Shown in pieces: positions 46,662-58,689 of a stretch of 64,000 nucleotides of DNA. The notes under the pieces are model-generated. The model worked only from the letters and a program-made list of their open reading frames with translations, did not search any database and was not told where the DNA came from. Origin of the DNA: Chamaecyparis obtusa (Eukaryota; Streptophyta; Pinopsida; Cupressales; Cupressaceae); assembly GCA_027943335.1 (NCBI GenBank), contig BSBK01000881.1, positions 682,001 to 746,000 of the forward strand, given 5' to 3'. Position numbers and translations under genes: made by a program. Positions within the stretch are counted from its first letter, which is position 1. Each line of letters begins with the position of its first letter.

Positions 46662-48115
46662 GTATACTATGATTAGACTCCCACAGAGGGGAGGCAAGCC
46701 ATTCAGGACCTCTTCCAGGATGTTACCATCCTAGATAGACATCTTAGTTGGGACCATCTGATAGAGGAGTATGATTGAGACTATCTAGTGCCATGCATCA
46801 TGTGCTCCATAGTAGCACAGGCTCTTATCATTGACTAGAGGCAGAGAGGGTTCTCACTAGGCTAGGGGAGACTGGTCAGAGACCTGGTGGCATGACCTAG
46901 AAGGATGGCATGGGGGCTAGTGATCCTTCTAGATATGTATCACAAGCTGCACGAGATTGTCTACAGGGATGACCGATCATGGGCATGTAGGGTCATCCTG
47001 GCGCAAATATGGGTGTGAGAGCACATAGCTATTGTACGATGACAAGTACAACCTCAAGAGTGGAGGACTGCCTACATATATTTATATACCAAGTTCATCA
47101 CACAACCACATAGTGGGGACCTCACATATTATAAGAGGCTGTTAGATGAGCTGATGACATTTGAGTGGAGGCCATACAGATAGTGCGAGTGATGGAGGGA
47201 TGAGGATCGGGAGCTTGGGTACATGCTATGCAGCTGACCATTACTAGGAAGGCATGCAGAGATTATGGAGCATTTTTGTGATTACTCAAGTGTGGAGGTA
47301 GTTTGGTAGGTAGTAGAGACCACTACATATGCTAGGGTATGGGAGGAGGAGACACTGGGATGGCTGTCGATGCTAGATTACTAGCAGGTAGCACAAGAGA
47401 CAGTGGGGTTATGACGGGAGCCATGTGACTACTTTTTGGACATGGAAGATGTAGGGGCAGACATGAAATACATAGTAGAGCATCGAAGACATCCATTCCT
47501 GAGGTTTACAGTCCTGGATGCATAGCCATAGGCACCGGGCGGGGATGGAGAGGATGGAGGAGGGGGAGGTGGGAGGAGAGCGAAGGTAGGCCAGGGGTCC
47601 CGATTGAGTGGCCATAGACGGTCATGCCAACAGATGGAGGAGGAGGAGGAGGAGGAGGTGCAACCAGTTCACTAACAGGTTGAGGTAGGGTAGGAGAAAC
47701 CTGCAGTCGGAGGAGGAGAGGATCTCCAGGCTAGGGTCCAGGCCTTAGAGGTCGAGGTGCAGCAGCTACAAACCACGATCGCTATTTGCAATCAGTAGCT
47801 TATGGATGCATGGGCTGAGATAGATCAGTGGGAGAGAGCGGCATGGGATGATGCCGTAAAGATACAGAGGGAGGTAGCATGGGCAACATACTACCACAAA
47901 TTGTATATAGTAGCTGTGCCTGAGGGTCAGCAATTGCCACTCTACTCCAAGAGGGCAGGGAGGTTAGACATGCCAGCTGACAAGATGGCACCACCAGCTC
48001 CACCAACACCTCCTACACATGAGGGGCGAGCCAGTCCTAGGTTTAGGGTTTTGGATGTATAGACATATCTTGAGACTTTATCCAAGTTTTTGGATCTCAT
48101 ATTGTATTTGTATCA

Positions 48116-48237
<122 letters not shown>

Positions 48238-49534
48238 TGACTGGATTATGATATATCTTGTGTACTTGTCTCATTGTGATGGATGTTTCAGTATTATTGT
48301 CTTGTTATATTTCTCAAATATATGATATATGCTTATAAATGCTCATGTATAGTTTCTCTCATAGATGTATGTTTAGTTCTCATGTTATGATATAGACTCA
48401 TGTTTCTAAAAATGATCTTTTTTATATATGATGATAAGATTAACCCCTTGTGATGACATGAATAGAAAAGGATGTGATATGAAAGCCAATAAGTGAAAGA
48501 CATGATCGAGAAGAAGTGAAAGGCAAGAGAAGTTGACTAACAAGTCTGTGAAAGATGAAAGGAGAGCTCTCTCCATATGAAAGATGCAAAACTAAACTAA
48601 CATGAACCTAAGAATGCAAGCTACTATGAAAAATGGTTTACTTGCAAGGTTACGAAGCTGTTAGACTCTAATAATCATCATCGAGCTTTATTGGTAGCGT
48701 CGTAAGATCATACAATACATAGTCTATGGGTATATGAATATGATCTATATCAGATAGGTATGTGGGAATCCCACCTAAGCATCAAAGACATGTAGGTCAA
48801 GATGACTAGTGCAGTGACGCTCCCTAAGTTTAGTATAGCAAGATTATGCTCGCATCGAGACACAAGAAAGTCAAGATGACCATAAGCATGCACTTGCGGA
48901 AAATAGTCAAGGATAATACATTGTAGATCCTTAGTGTCAAGTGTAACAAGCATAAATGCTCATGACAGTTAGGATCAACAAGATATACCCATAGGCAGAA
49001 AATAAATAAAACATGTCCTCATGCCCCCAATCTTCTAGCTATGCATCATTGAAAACTATTTAGGGAGAGAACACTCATTAAAAAAAATCATCATAGACAA
49101 CACACAAAGAAATAAAGTCAAGCAAGTTCAACGAGTCAAGTGTTTAAGTGCGTGTGTGTAGGTCATAGGGTCAAACTTTGAGTATCGCATCTACCGGTGA
49201 GAAATATCGTATCATTCTAGACTGCAGGTAGGATATTTGATAAGTGTTGAGAAACACTTGATGCTAGGGAAGTGTTGAAAAACATAATTGGAAAGTGTTG
49301 AGAAATACTATTTGAACCAAGTTTCCCAAGAAACCTCAACGCACAAAGAGACCCAAGATAAGCTAAAACAACGTATGTCCCCTAGACTAAGACAAGAGTC
49401 AATTCTAGGCTAGGAGAGACAAAGTGAGAAGTGGAGCGAATGAGCACCACGCAAGACTGATAAACATAGGTGCAAGGGTCCCAAGCATCTTCTGTTTCCA
49501 GGTTTTCACCGCTTGGTAGATTTTTTTTAGGACT

Positions 49535-49820
<286 letters not shown>

Positions 49821-50130
49821 GAGACATCAAAGTGCCTATTGCTAGGTTTTCACTAGGATGCTCTTTTTTTTCAGGACTTTATATGCTTTTTAGGATTTTT
49901 TTAGTATCAAATATGATTTTTTTTGGAATTTTTTCAGGATCAATAAGATATATACAAAGAGCTCAAGAACCTTAGGCATAGAACTTCTTCAAATGTAGAA
50001 CATTAATAGGTTCGACAAGCTCTTCTCCCTTAGGTGTAGATAACTGATAGGCCCTAGACCTAAATGCTGTCATGATGATGTAAGGCCCTAACCAATTCGG
50101 CTCAAACTTGCCTTTCTACTCTCTATTCTG

Positions 50131-51114
50131 CTAATTTTTAGGATTTTCTCTTAAGACTAATTCACCCACTTGGAACTCTCTAGGATGAACCTTCTTATTA
50201 TAGGAAGAAGACATTCTCTTTTGATAAGTACACATGTGATCAAAGGTGTCCTTACGATGTTCCTCCAAAGTAGTAAGCTCATGAAATCTCATGGCCCTAT
50301 GGTCTTCTTCAGTAATCAAACCATGTAGAGAGACTCTCAGTGATGGCATTTTGACCTCTAATGGTAAGACAACATCAGAACCATAGACCAAGGAAAAAGG
50401 TGTGGCACATGTAGGAGTGCGAATAGAAGTTCTATAAGCCCATAGTGTAGGATTGATCTGTAGATGCCAATCCTTGCCTAATTTGTGCACTGTCCTATGA
50501 AGGATTTTCAACAACATTTTATTCGAGGCCTCAGCTTGGCCATTCCCTTGAGGGTAGTATATAGAAGACCAATGTTGTTTAATTTTGAATTTTTTGCACA
50601 ATTGTTTCAGGTCTTTATTCTTGAACTGGCCACCATTATCCATGACTATGGAAGAAGGAATACCATAGCGGAAAATGATGTGATTCAAGATAAACAAGGC
50701 AACATGTTTTCTTGTAGCCACAGATAGTGGGATAGCTTCAACCCATTTGGTAAAATATTCAGTAGCTGTAATAATGAACTTATGCCCACTTGAAGAACTA
50801 GGATGAATCTTGCCTACCATTAAGTCAAAGGCCCATTGCTAAAATGGCTAGTATGTAATAGAGGGAATAAGCTCACGTCCAGGAGCATGAATGAGATTCC
50901 TATATAGTTGACATTTCTTGTAGGATTTGGTATATTGAACAATGTAAGCTTGCATAGTAGGCCAATAGTAACCAGCCCTAAGCAATTTTTGAGCTAATGC
51001 AAGACCATTAAAGTGTGAACCACATATGCCATTGTGGACTTCAACTAGCACTTTTTTTAACTCCTCTATTTCTAGACACCTAAGGAGAGTTCCATCCAGA
51101 CCCTTCCTATACAA
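50131..51114 (-). pseudogene. Gypsy integrase
   Basis: The N-terminal H2C2-type zinc region is recognisable (HNGICGSHFNG ... YTKSYKKCQLY), with the first expected Cys changed. The core has ATEYFTKWVEAIP where the family has Asp (here Glu), then VMDNGGQF (Asp) and YPQGNGQAEASNK (Glu). LWAYRTSIRTPT and VYGSDVVLPLEV are typical of Gypsy. A stop near 50821-50848 divides the ORF. The first catalytic Asp is lost. Confidence 0.88.
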
Positions 51115-51195
51115 GTCACCAGAGATGAGGGTAAAATGTGAGGTGTTGCGGATGAGTTGGCGCTTCTCATTACACGTTAGATTTTCAAGAATAAT

Positions 51196-52149
51196 CTAAT
51201 CTCCAAGATAGAAAAATATAGTAGCATAGCGGGATAAATCATGAATGACCATAGTGTAAATGACATGGTCATCAGGAGAATCATAGGTGGGATAACGCAA
51301 CTCTTCCACTAGGAACTCAAAGCATGACTCATGTTCTTCCAATTGTAGAATGGATGCCAAAGTAGCCATGGCATCAACAACTTTGTTCTCAGCTCTAGGA
51401 ATTTGTTGGAATGTAACATATGTGAAATAATTCCTAAGAGAGTCTATCATCTTCTTGTAGGGAATCAACTTGTCATCCTTTATTTGGTAATCATCCTTTA
51501 CTTGATTTATGACAAGATGTGAATCTCCAAAGATATGCAATTCTATAATCCTCCATTCTAGGGCAAGCTTAACACCATTGAGAAGGGCTTCATATTTAGC
51601 TATATTATTGGTGCATGGAAAGAGAAGCTTATAAGATTTAGGAACCATGTATCCATGAGGTGTAACAAATAAGATTCCAGCACCAACCCCATTCTGTGTA
51701 TGAGAACCATCAAAGAACATTTTCCATGTACACTCTGTGACATTCATGATTGAAGCATTTGGGAAGTCTATCTGAAGAGGAGCATCATCAGTCATGGGAA
51801 ATTCGGCCAATTGATTCATGATTACTTGTCCTTTAATGGATTTCCTTTCGACGTACTGAATGTCAAATTTTGAAAGAATGAGCATCCATTTAGCAAGTTG
51901 TTCGGTAAGCACAAGTTTACTTAAGAGGTACTTTAAAGGATCAATTTTGGTGATCAACTGCGTAGTATGTGTGAGTTTTTGGGATGCAAACACTATTGCT
52001 AGACAATATTTTTTGATGCTGGTATAATTGAGCTCATAAGCAACCAAGGTGCAACTGATGTAATAGATAGCTTGTTCTTTGCCCATATCATCTTGCTGTG
52101 CAAGGAGAGCTCCTAAAGAATTCACTGTAGAAGATATGTAGAGTATCAA
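51196..52149 (-). pseudogene. Gypsy double RNase H (gRH plus aRH)
   Basis: The first half is the Gypsy RNase H with connection (LGALLAQQDD, AYELNYTSIKKYCLAIVFA, LAKWMLILSKFDIQY). The second half is an additional archaeal-like RNase H with its four acidic residues: FFDGSHTQNGVGAGI, NIAKYEALLNGVKLAL, IFGDSHLVINQV and ENKVVDAMATLAS. This dual arrangement is known from the Tat/Ogre lineage and is the main reason for that assignment. The ORF is open for 317 codons. Confidence 0.88.
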
Positions 52150-52277
52150 AGGTTTCCCTTAGATAGGTGGCATAAGAATAGGAGGTTTTCTAGGTAATTT
52201 TTGATTTGGTCCAAGTTCTTTTGACACTCCTCATTCCATATGCAAGTAGCCCCTTTATGCAAATTCTTGTTGAAAGG

Positions 52278-53015
52278 TTAAGCTTTGTCAGCTAATTGAG
52301 AAATGAATGACCTAATAGATTGGAGATGGCCTTGGAGACCCCTTAATTGTTTTATGTTGTGAGGAGGTGGCATCTCCATGATATCTTGCACCTTTTTTGG
52401 GTCTACCTCTATTCCTTTTGCTGATATGATATAGCCTAGCAGTTTCCTAGAAGTGACACCAAAATCACATTTCTTAGGATTCAATATGAGTTGAAATCAT
52501 TCCATGCAGTCCAATATCAAACTCAAATCAAATAAATGAGTGCTTCTTTGTTGTGATTTAGCAAGTGTGTCATCAACATAGTCTTCCATGTTTTTATGCA
52601 TCATATCATGGAATATGGTAGTCATAGCTCTCTGATAGGTTGCACCGACATTCTCAAGACCAAATGGCATGACATTCCAACAAAAGGTACCCCATGCGCA
52701 TGTGAAAGCTATCTTCTCTTGGTCTTTAGGGGTGATTTTGATTTGGTTATATCTGGAGAAGCCATCCATAAGGGAATACATTTCATAGTCCACTATCATG
52801 TCCACTATCATATCAATGTTTGGAAGTGGAAAATCATCCTTAGGACATGCTTTGTTCAAATCTCTGAAGTCAGTGCATACGCAAATGGACTTATCATGTT
52901 TGGAAATAGGAACAATATTGGAAATCCATTCAGCATAGTCAATAGCTCTTATGAAGTTAGCTTTTAGAAGCTTCTCAAGTTCAGCCTTAACCAATAATGC
53001 CACATGAGGATGCAT
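52278..53015 (-). pseudogene. Gypsy reverse transcriptase
   Basis: WISNIVPISKHDKSICVCTD, FRDLNKACPKDDFPLPNID, FSRYNQIKI, AFTCAWGTFCWNVMPFGLEN, ATYQRAM and the active site MEDYVDDTLAKS are all present. The C-terminal KCDFGVTSRKLLGYIIS and RGLQGHLQSIRSFI follow after one stop near 52497. A 12-bp tandem duplication repeats DMIV. The YVDD site is intact. Confidence 0.9.
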
Positions 53016-54443
53016 CTTTCTGATTTTCTATTTGACAGGTTTTACCCTTTGAGAAATAGAGAGGTGGTGCATAATTAGCTCAGTGTCCAAACCAGGCATG
53101 TTCGAACATGTCCATGCAAAGTTGATCTTTTTCTCCTAAAAAAATGTGGTAAATTGTTCTTTCTCCTCTACCAAGTGGGACTGAGCTACATGGATTATCT
53201 TAGGAGACTCCTCTATCCCTAAGTTGATTAGCTATGTAGGTTCTATCAGAACTAAAGATCTTTCCTGGAAGTAGCTAGGTAGACTACCAAATACCTCATC
53301 CTCGGGTGCCTCGGAGAGGTTTTCACCCTTAGATACATCTTTATTTTTACTATTTTAGGGTTTGGACACCACCACAATGTGGTTTTCACCATCTGGCCAT
53401 TTCTTTTTTCTTTTGATTTTATGACTAAGGTACTTGATATCTGATTCTGTCATATTTATTGCTGGTTCGCTGGTGGAAGAGGTGACAGGTTCAATGACAT
53501 TGAGGTAAAAAGTGATCTCATAGTCATTTTGGAAGGAAGGAAATGTAGGTCTTTGATCCTGGGTAGACCAATCTATGAGATTTGGGTGTATGAGAGGAAG
53601 CAAAGTGACAGTTTCAAGGTTATTGATGCAATAGATACCGTCTGTGGTGATGAGAGAAGTTGAGCCTATAGAGTAGGCTCCAAAAGTATCAAGATCTAGA
53701 TTTGGCATAGAAGGACCAGCGTGGTTTACTAAAGCAATACATGGATCAAACTTGTCAGACCCTACGTGAGACTCATCAACTACGTCAGGTTGGGTACTAT
53801 AAGTATGAATCACATCAATTTCTATATCCACTGTGGAAGATCCTTCTGAGAGAGTGTCCCATTCATACTCATTTGAATATGTCATTGAACTTCTACTGGG
53901 ATGTTTTCACCAAGAAGGTTTAGGATGCCTCAAAGTAGTGGCACCCATGCCATTATGTGTGAGACCTTCTCTTTCTAGTAATCATGCAATATTTCTATGT
54001 TGTCTACCTCTAAAGTCAGATTCATTAGGCACATTGTAATTTCTAGACGTAGAGGCTTCAGCTGTGTCATCATTAGGTATGCATTCTTCTCCCCAAAGGA
54101 GTGAAGTAGAAGGGAGACCATCTCCCATTTGGGCCATAGTGTATAGTGGCAATTCATCCATATCTATATCTGAGTCACTAATCATGGGAGCATTTTTGGA
54201 GCATTCAGGGGAGTCATCTTCGACACCATATCCTAGACCCATGCTATCCTTAGAGTGTCAACCATCGGTATAACTCAAAGGTTCAACTAGAGCATGTCCA
54301 TTATTACTTAAATGTCCTTGACCTTGATAGCCCATTTTCTGCAAAAGTGTGTAGCCTTTACCATAGCGTCTAGGGGAGATGGGAGTAGCAACTATCGTAC
54401 TATCTTCTTCCACTCTATAGATCCAATCTCTAACATCTTGTTC
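53016..54443 (-). pseudogene. Gypsy protease to reverse transcriptase linker
   Basis: Broken frames (53885-53355, 54242-53982) encode acidic, Ser/Thr-rich sequence without enzyme motifs (for example SDSDIDMDELPLYT). The region lies where Tat elements have a long spacer between protease and reverse transcriptase. Confidence 0.5.
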
Positions 54444-55270
54444 TTATTTTTCTACCTCTAAGGGTATGGACACATGAACAAAGCTACTGAAAACTATCAT
54501 GGAAGAAGTGTAAGGCTTCATCTTGTCTGAAGGTCTACCATATGACTTAGGAGAGATAGGAATGGCAGCAATAGAATCCAATGTGTATTCGCCCATACCA
54601 ATACTCATCATTTTTAATTTCTGCTTAGTAGCAATAAGGGATGCACTAGTATCATGAGAAGGTTTATTATGCGGGACAAAAATTTTAGTGGCAATGAGAG
54701 TATTAATAGAAATAGCATTGTCCCCAGGAATGACAATTTCAGCTCCATTGTATGGGAATTTGATGCATTGATGGTAGGTAGAAGGAATAGCTTGCATGTC
54801 ATGGATCCAAGGACGACCCAGAAGAATGTTGTATGCAAGTGGGATGTCTAATACTTGAAACACAATATATTTTCAACTGGACCCACTCAGACAGGTAGCA
54901 CGATAAGACCCTTTGAAGACCTCTCCACTTCATTGTATGCTTTGATAGCGATCTTTCGCCTATGATCTACAACAATTTTGGACAATCCCAATTGTTGCAC
55001 AACATGAAAGGAAACAATATTCAACCCCACACCATTGTCTATTAGGACTCAGTGGACTCAAGTATGGTAGACTTGGACCTCAATATGTAAAGCAAGATTA
55101 TGTGGGTGACTAAGGGATGTGTCATCCTCTACGGAAAATGAGAGATAGTGAGGAGATGAGATATGATTGACCATAGCTTGGAACCTATCTGGATCAATGT
55201 TATTAGGGACATTCACTATGCGTAGAGCCTTTTCAAGGATCTCTTTGTGCAAGGGGGATAGCTCAAGCAA
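54444..55270 (-). pseudogene. Gypsy aspartic protease
   Basis: NLALHIEVQVYHT leads, through a stop near 55056, to an active-site-like VLIDNGVGLNIVSF (Asp-Asn-Gly where Asp-Ser/Thr-Gly is usual). The C-terminal IPLAYNILLGRPWIHD is diagnostic of plant Gypsy retropepsins. Confidence 0.78.
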
Positions 55271-55348
55271 CTTGAAAATGGATATTTGGGCTGATGTTCA
55301 TTGCAAATGGTGAACAAGATCATATCTAGATATGGCTGAAGGAGCTGC

Positions 55349-56513
55349 TTATTTAGAAGACGAGGCTTGTTTGGGATCATGAGCAATTTGAAAAATGATT
55401 TTGGCTTGCCCCCTACTAACAAAATTCAATGTCTCACTTTGGGAAGATAAACCATCAAGTGTTTGCAAGACCACCTTAGGTGTATCGTGATTGACATCAC
55501 TATTACCTTGAGATCTCATCATGAAAACACTCTCAACGGGCTGTAACATGTTGATCACATTCTCATTATTAGTATATGTATAATTGATCTTGGCATCATG
55601 ATTTTTCTTGTTCTCTTGAGAGGACTCCCCCTTTTCATACTCAGGTAGAGGGGTTTTGAAGGCCTTGTGATTAGAATTATTAACCAAGCCATCTGTGAGA
55701 ACTATGCCTTTATCAATAAAATCTTGAATAACATCTTTGAGCTTGAAACAATTATCTGTGTTGTGTCCCTTATTTCTATGGTAATTGTAGAAACGGTCCT
55801 CTTTCCACCAATCAGGCTTAATTAGTGGATTGAAGGGATGAGAATTTTCAGGAAGTGTAAGATACTTGTTGGCAACCAAGGTCTTAAGAATCACGTCATA
55901 AGGTTTAGCCAACTTGATGTAGACTCATCGTTGATATGACTTCTTGGGTTTGTCTACATATTGAGGTTTAGATGCACTTTGAGTGTTGGAAGCCTCTTGT
56001 TGTTTAGCTACGTAGATAGTGTTGGGGAGGTGGAAAGCAGGCTCTTTAGCTTTAGGAACATCCACAACCCCATCATTGACAACATATTTGTTTTTGTTCT
56101 AGGGCTTGTTTTTGTCCTTTCCATTACCTCTAGTATCTTTGTTGATGACAATATCCCCTTTTCTTATGGCAACATCCTCAACATGGTATGCACTTTCAAC
56201 CATGTCATTGAAAGAGGAAAATAGTTATTTCCTTAGATCATAATATAATTTAGGTACAAGAGTGTTGACAAAGATGTCAATCTTTTCCCTCTCGGGTAGT
56301 TGACGAGGATATCTAGAATATAATGACCTCCAACATTGCAAGTAGGTAGCAAATGGTTCACCTTGATTTTTCTTGAGAGCACCTAGATCTATCATGGTAA
56401 TAGGCTGCTGAATGTTGTATGAATAATGTTGAGTGAAATGCCTAGCCAACTCATCAAAGGTCTTGAGAGGGGGTGTCAATTTTGTGAACCATTCCAAATG
56501 TGGGAACCAAAAA
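55349..56513 (-). pseudogene. Gypsy gag, N-terminally truncated
   Basis: It begins mid-domain right at the repeat (FPHLEWFTKLTPPLKTFDEL), where the retrotransposon gag family would have more upstream sequence. MIDLGALKKNQGEPFATYL and RYPRQLPEREKIDIFV follow. A degenerate knuckle (FYNYHRNKGHNTDNCFKLKD) comes after a broken stretch near 55913-56224. The missing N-terminus and primer site indicate a deletion at 56514. Confidence 0.82.
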
Positions 56514-57381
56514 TGTACACTCAAAATGTGCACTTGTTTAAGCCATTGATTCCAAGGGCATCCATGGATTGGAAACCTTGAAAAGTGACCTAGAGCTCCC
56601 TAGGCATGGAGTGTAAGGGTGTTTAGAGGGCTCTCAGCTAGAGCTATTAAGCATGCAACTTTGATAGTAAAATATGCAATGGGAGATTCAAAGAGACAAG
56701 GGAAAGAATGCCAATATCTTCAAGAATCACAATGAAAAATGCAATGCAAGCTATGCTAGAATGAGAATGCAAGAATGCAACTAAACTATGGAATTGAGAG
56801 TGTTACAAGCCATTACTAGTTAAACTATGTGAACTAAGCTAAAGCATGAAAGGAAACTAAGCTAAGAATGCCATGAGAACTAAGCTACAATGCAAATATG
56901 AGGACTAAAATGCAACAAGTTCTTCAAAAGCTCCAATGGCACCAAGAAAACCTACAACATAACATTAGCATCAAGAGTGGGGATCCCAGAATGAGAAGAG
57001 AGGTCTCCTTTTAAAGATAAATGAACCATGGAGATTAAGAGGCAAAAGATTTGATCAAGGGTGGAGTTTGAAAGTGGGAGCAATCCTTGTGCACAAGTCT
57101 CCTTCAGTGAGAAAGAAGTGTTGACTTTTGTGCCCCATGTGAGACAAAAAGCCTTTTCTTCTTATTTATTAAATAGGAATAATGCTTTATTTGTGCAACT
57201 TAGGAGAAAAGGTAAGTGGGGGCTTTTTATTTAATAAAAGGAGAGGGAATTCCTTTTAATTAAATAAAGACTTAGGATAAAATGGTTAATCCATAGGATA
57301 TAATCAAATAAATGATAAAATTAGGATTTGATGAAGAATAAGCAATTGATAAAATTAGCAAATAATGCTAGAAAGGGGCTA
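56514..57381 (-). repeat. right 868-bp terminal repeat of the Gypsy block
   Basis: Partner of 44007-44874. It joins E6 protease at 57382 on one side and mid-gag on the other. Confidence 0.88.
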
Positions 57382-58649
57382 AGTCCTTGATGAAAACTAA
57401 ATCAGGGGTAAATTCCACAGTCTTCTTTGTAGCACCATTTGTGATTTGATAGATAGAAAGAAGGTTATTGGTCAAGTGTGGAATACACAAAACATCAATG
57501 AAGTGTCCCTCCCTAACATCAATAATTCCTTTACCAATCACATTCATGTAAGTGTGATTTCCCATCAAAATAGGTAGACATTTGCAAGGCTCAAATGATG
57601 AAACCATGGACTGTGAAGAATCCATATGATGAGAAGCCCTTGAATCTAGAAGCCATTTACCTGAATTGGGACTTGAAGAAGCATATGAAGCTTGTCCTTT
57701 TTGAGTGACAAATGTATGACCCTTTCCTTTATCTTTTTCTGAATTTTGTGAAGAAGAAGTTGAGCTAGACATCCTTGAAGGCAAATTGATCTTGTTCTTT
57801 ACAAGAAGATTCTTCAATTCATCAATGTCCTTCTTATAACAAAAGTGTTCTTCATGTCCATCCTTTTTGCAATATGCACAACACCGCTTCTCCTTCTTTG
57901 AAAATTCACCCTTTTGAGGTGATGTAGAAGTGCCATGTTGAGTGGAAGTTGATTTTGCACCTTCTTGTTAAGACTTAGACTTCCAATTTTTCTTCTTCTT
58001 TTGACTTTGATTTCCTTGACTCTCATGATTAACCACCAATGCCTTGGAAGTTGAAGACTTGAGAATCCCCATACTCATTAATTTGGTTTGTTCCAACATC
58101 AACATTTCTCCAAATGCCCCAAATGATAGAGTAATAAAGGCACTTCCCATGGTCATCTTGTGAGTATTGTATCTTGACACAAACATTGTATATTCTGAAG
58201 AAAAATTTCCCATCATATATCAATTGTGAATCCTTGATGGTGATTCCACAATCCTTTAGTTGTGCTCTCAACTCATTAGCTTTGTTGATGAAATCTTGAA
58301 TTGTGCCAAAGTTCTTAGGATCCAATTTGAGAAGTTGTTCTTGAACTGCGAATCCCTTATCCTCATCCACTTTACCATACAAATCTTTAAGTTTTTCCCA
58401 AGAATCCTTGGTATTGCCCAAAGAGGAAATGTGAAACAAGAGATCTTGAGTAACACATGTTATTATGATTCCAAAACCTTGAGAATCTCTAACTTTCCAA
58501 TCAGTTAATTCCTTATCATACACATCAGGTGCTTTAATTGTTCCATCCACATAATGATTTAGTCCTTTTACCATTATCTTGGTCCGTACATTTTCTTTCC
58601 ATGTAGCATAGTTATGTGGAGTTAATGATGGAAATCCATAAGGACCCAT
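57382..58649 (-). pseudogene. E6 Copia gag, zinc knuckle and protease
   Basis: The start is the ATG at 58649 (MGPYGFPSLTPHNYATWKEN). Gag features are SWEKLKDLYGKVDEDKG and NKANELRAQLKDCGI. A frame change occurs near 58200. The knuckle CAYCKKDGHEEHFC (about 57840-57885) is intact and in frame with protease, whose active site reads LLDSRASHHM (Gly changed to Arg). The frame is cut at 57382 after VFIKD by the Gypsy repeat. Confidence 0.85.
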
Positions 58650-58689
58650 AATGAAAAATTGAAAGAGAGCTAGAGAAAAAAGACACAAT

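Larger units (their letters stand above)
45766..48062 (+). pseudogene. plant mobile domain (PMD) gene relic with two introns
   Basis: Exon 1 (45766-45852, 29 codons) starts ATG and ends at a canonical donor CCA|GTAAGT. Intron 1 is 452 bp and ends TTGTAG|GAG. Exon 2 (46305-46577) carries the PMD signature FHLPIGEATIILEDVYQIL preceded by AERWHSEHN. Intron 2 is 84 bp (GTGAGC...GCACAG). Exon 3 (46662-48062) is 467 codons in one frame with about 18 stops and no frameshift. It contains WRTAYIYLYTKFITQP and WEEETLGWLSML, a Gly/Glu-rich linker, a coiled coil (ARVQALEVEVQQLQTT) and a Pro-rich tail. PMD proteins include Arabidopsis MAIN and MAIL1 and many transposon-borne copies. It lies antisense to the Gypsy pol. 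Confidence 0.82.

Noticed and set aside
46662..48062. Stop-codon readthrough or RNA editing of the PMD relic
   Set aside because: The idea was considered because the frame is intact. Editing of nuclear stops on this scale is not known in plants, and transition decay explains it.
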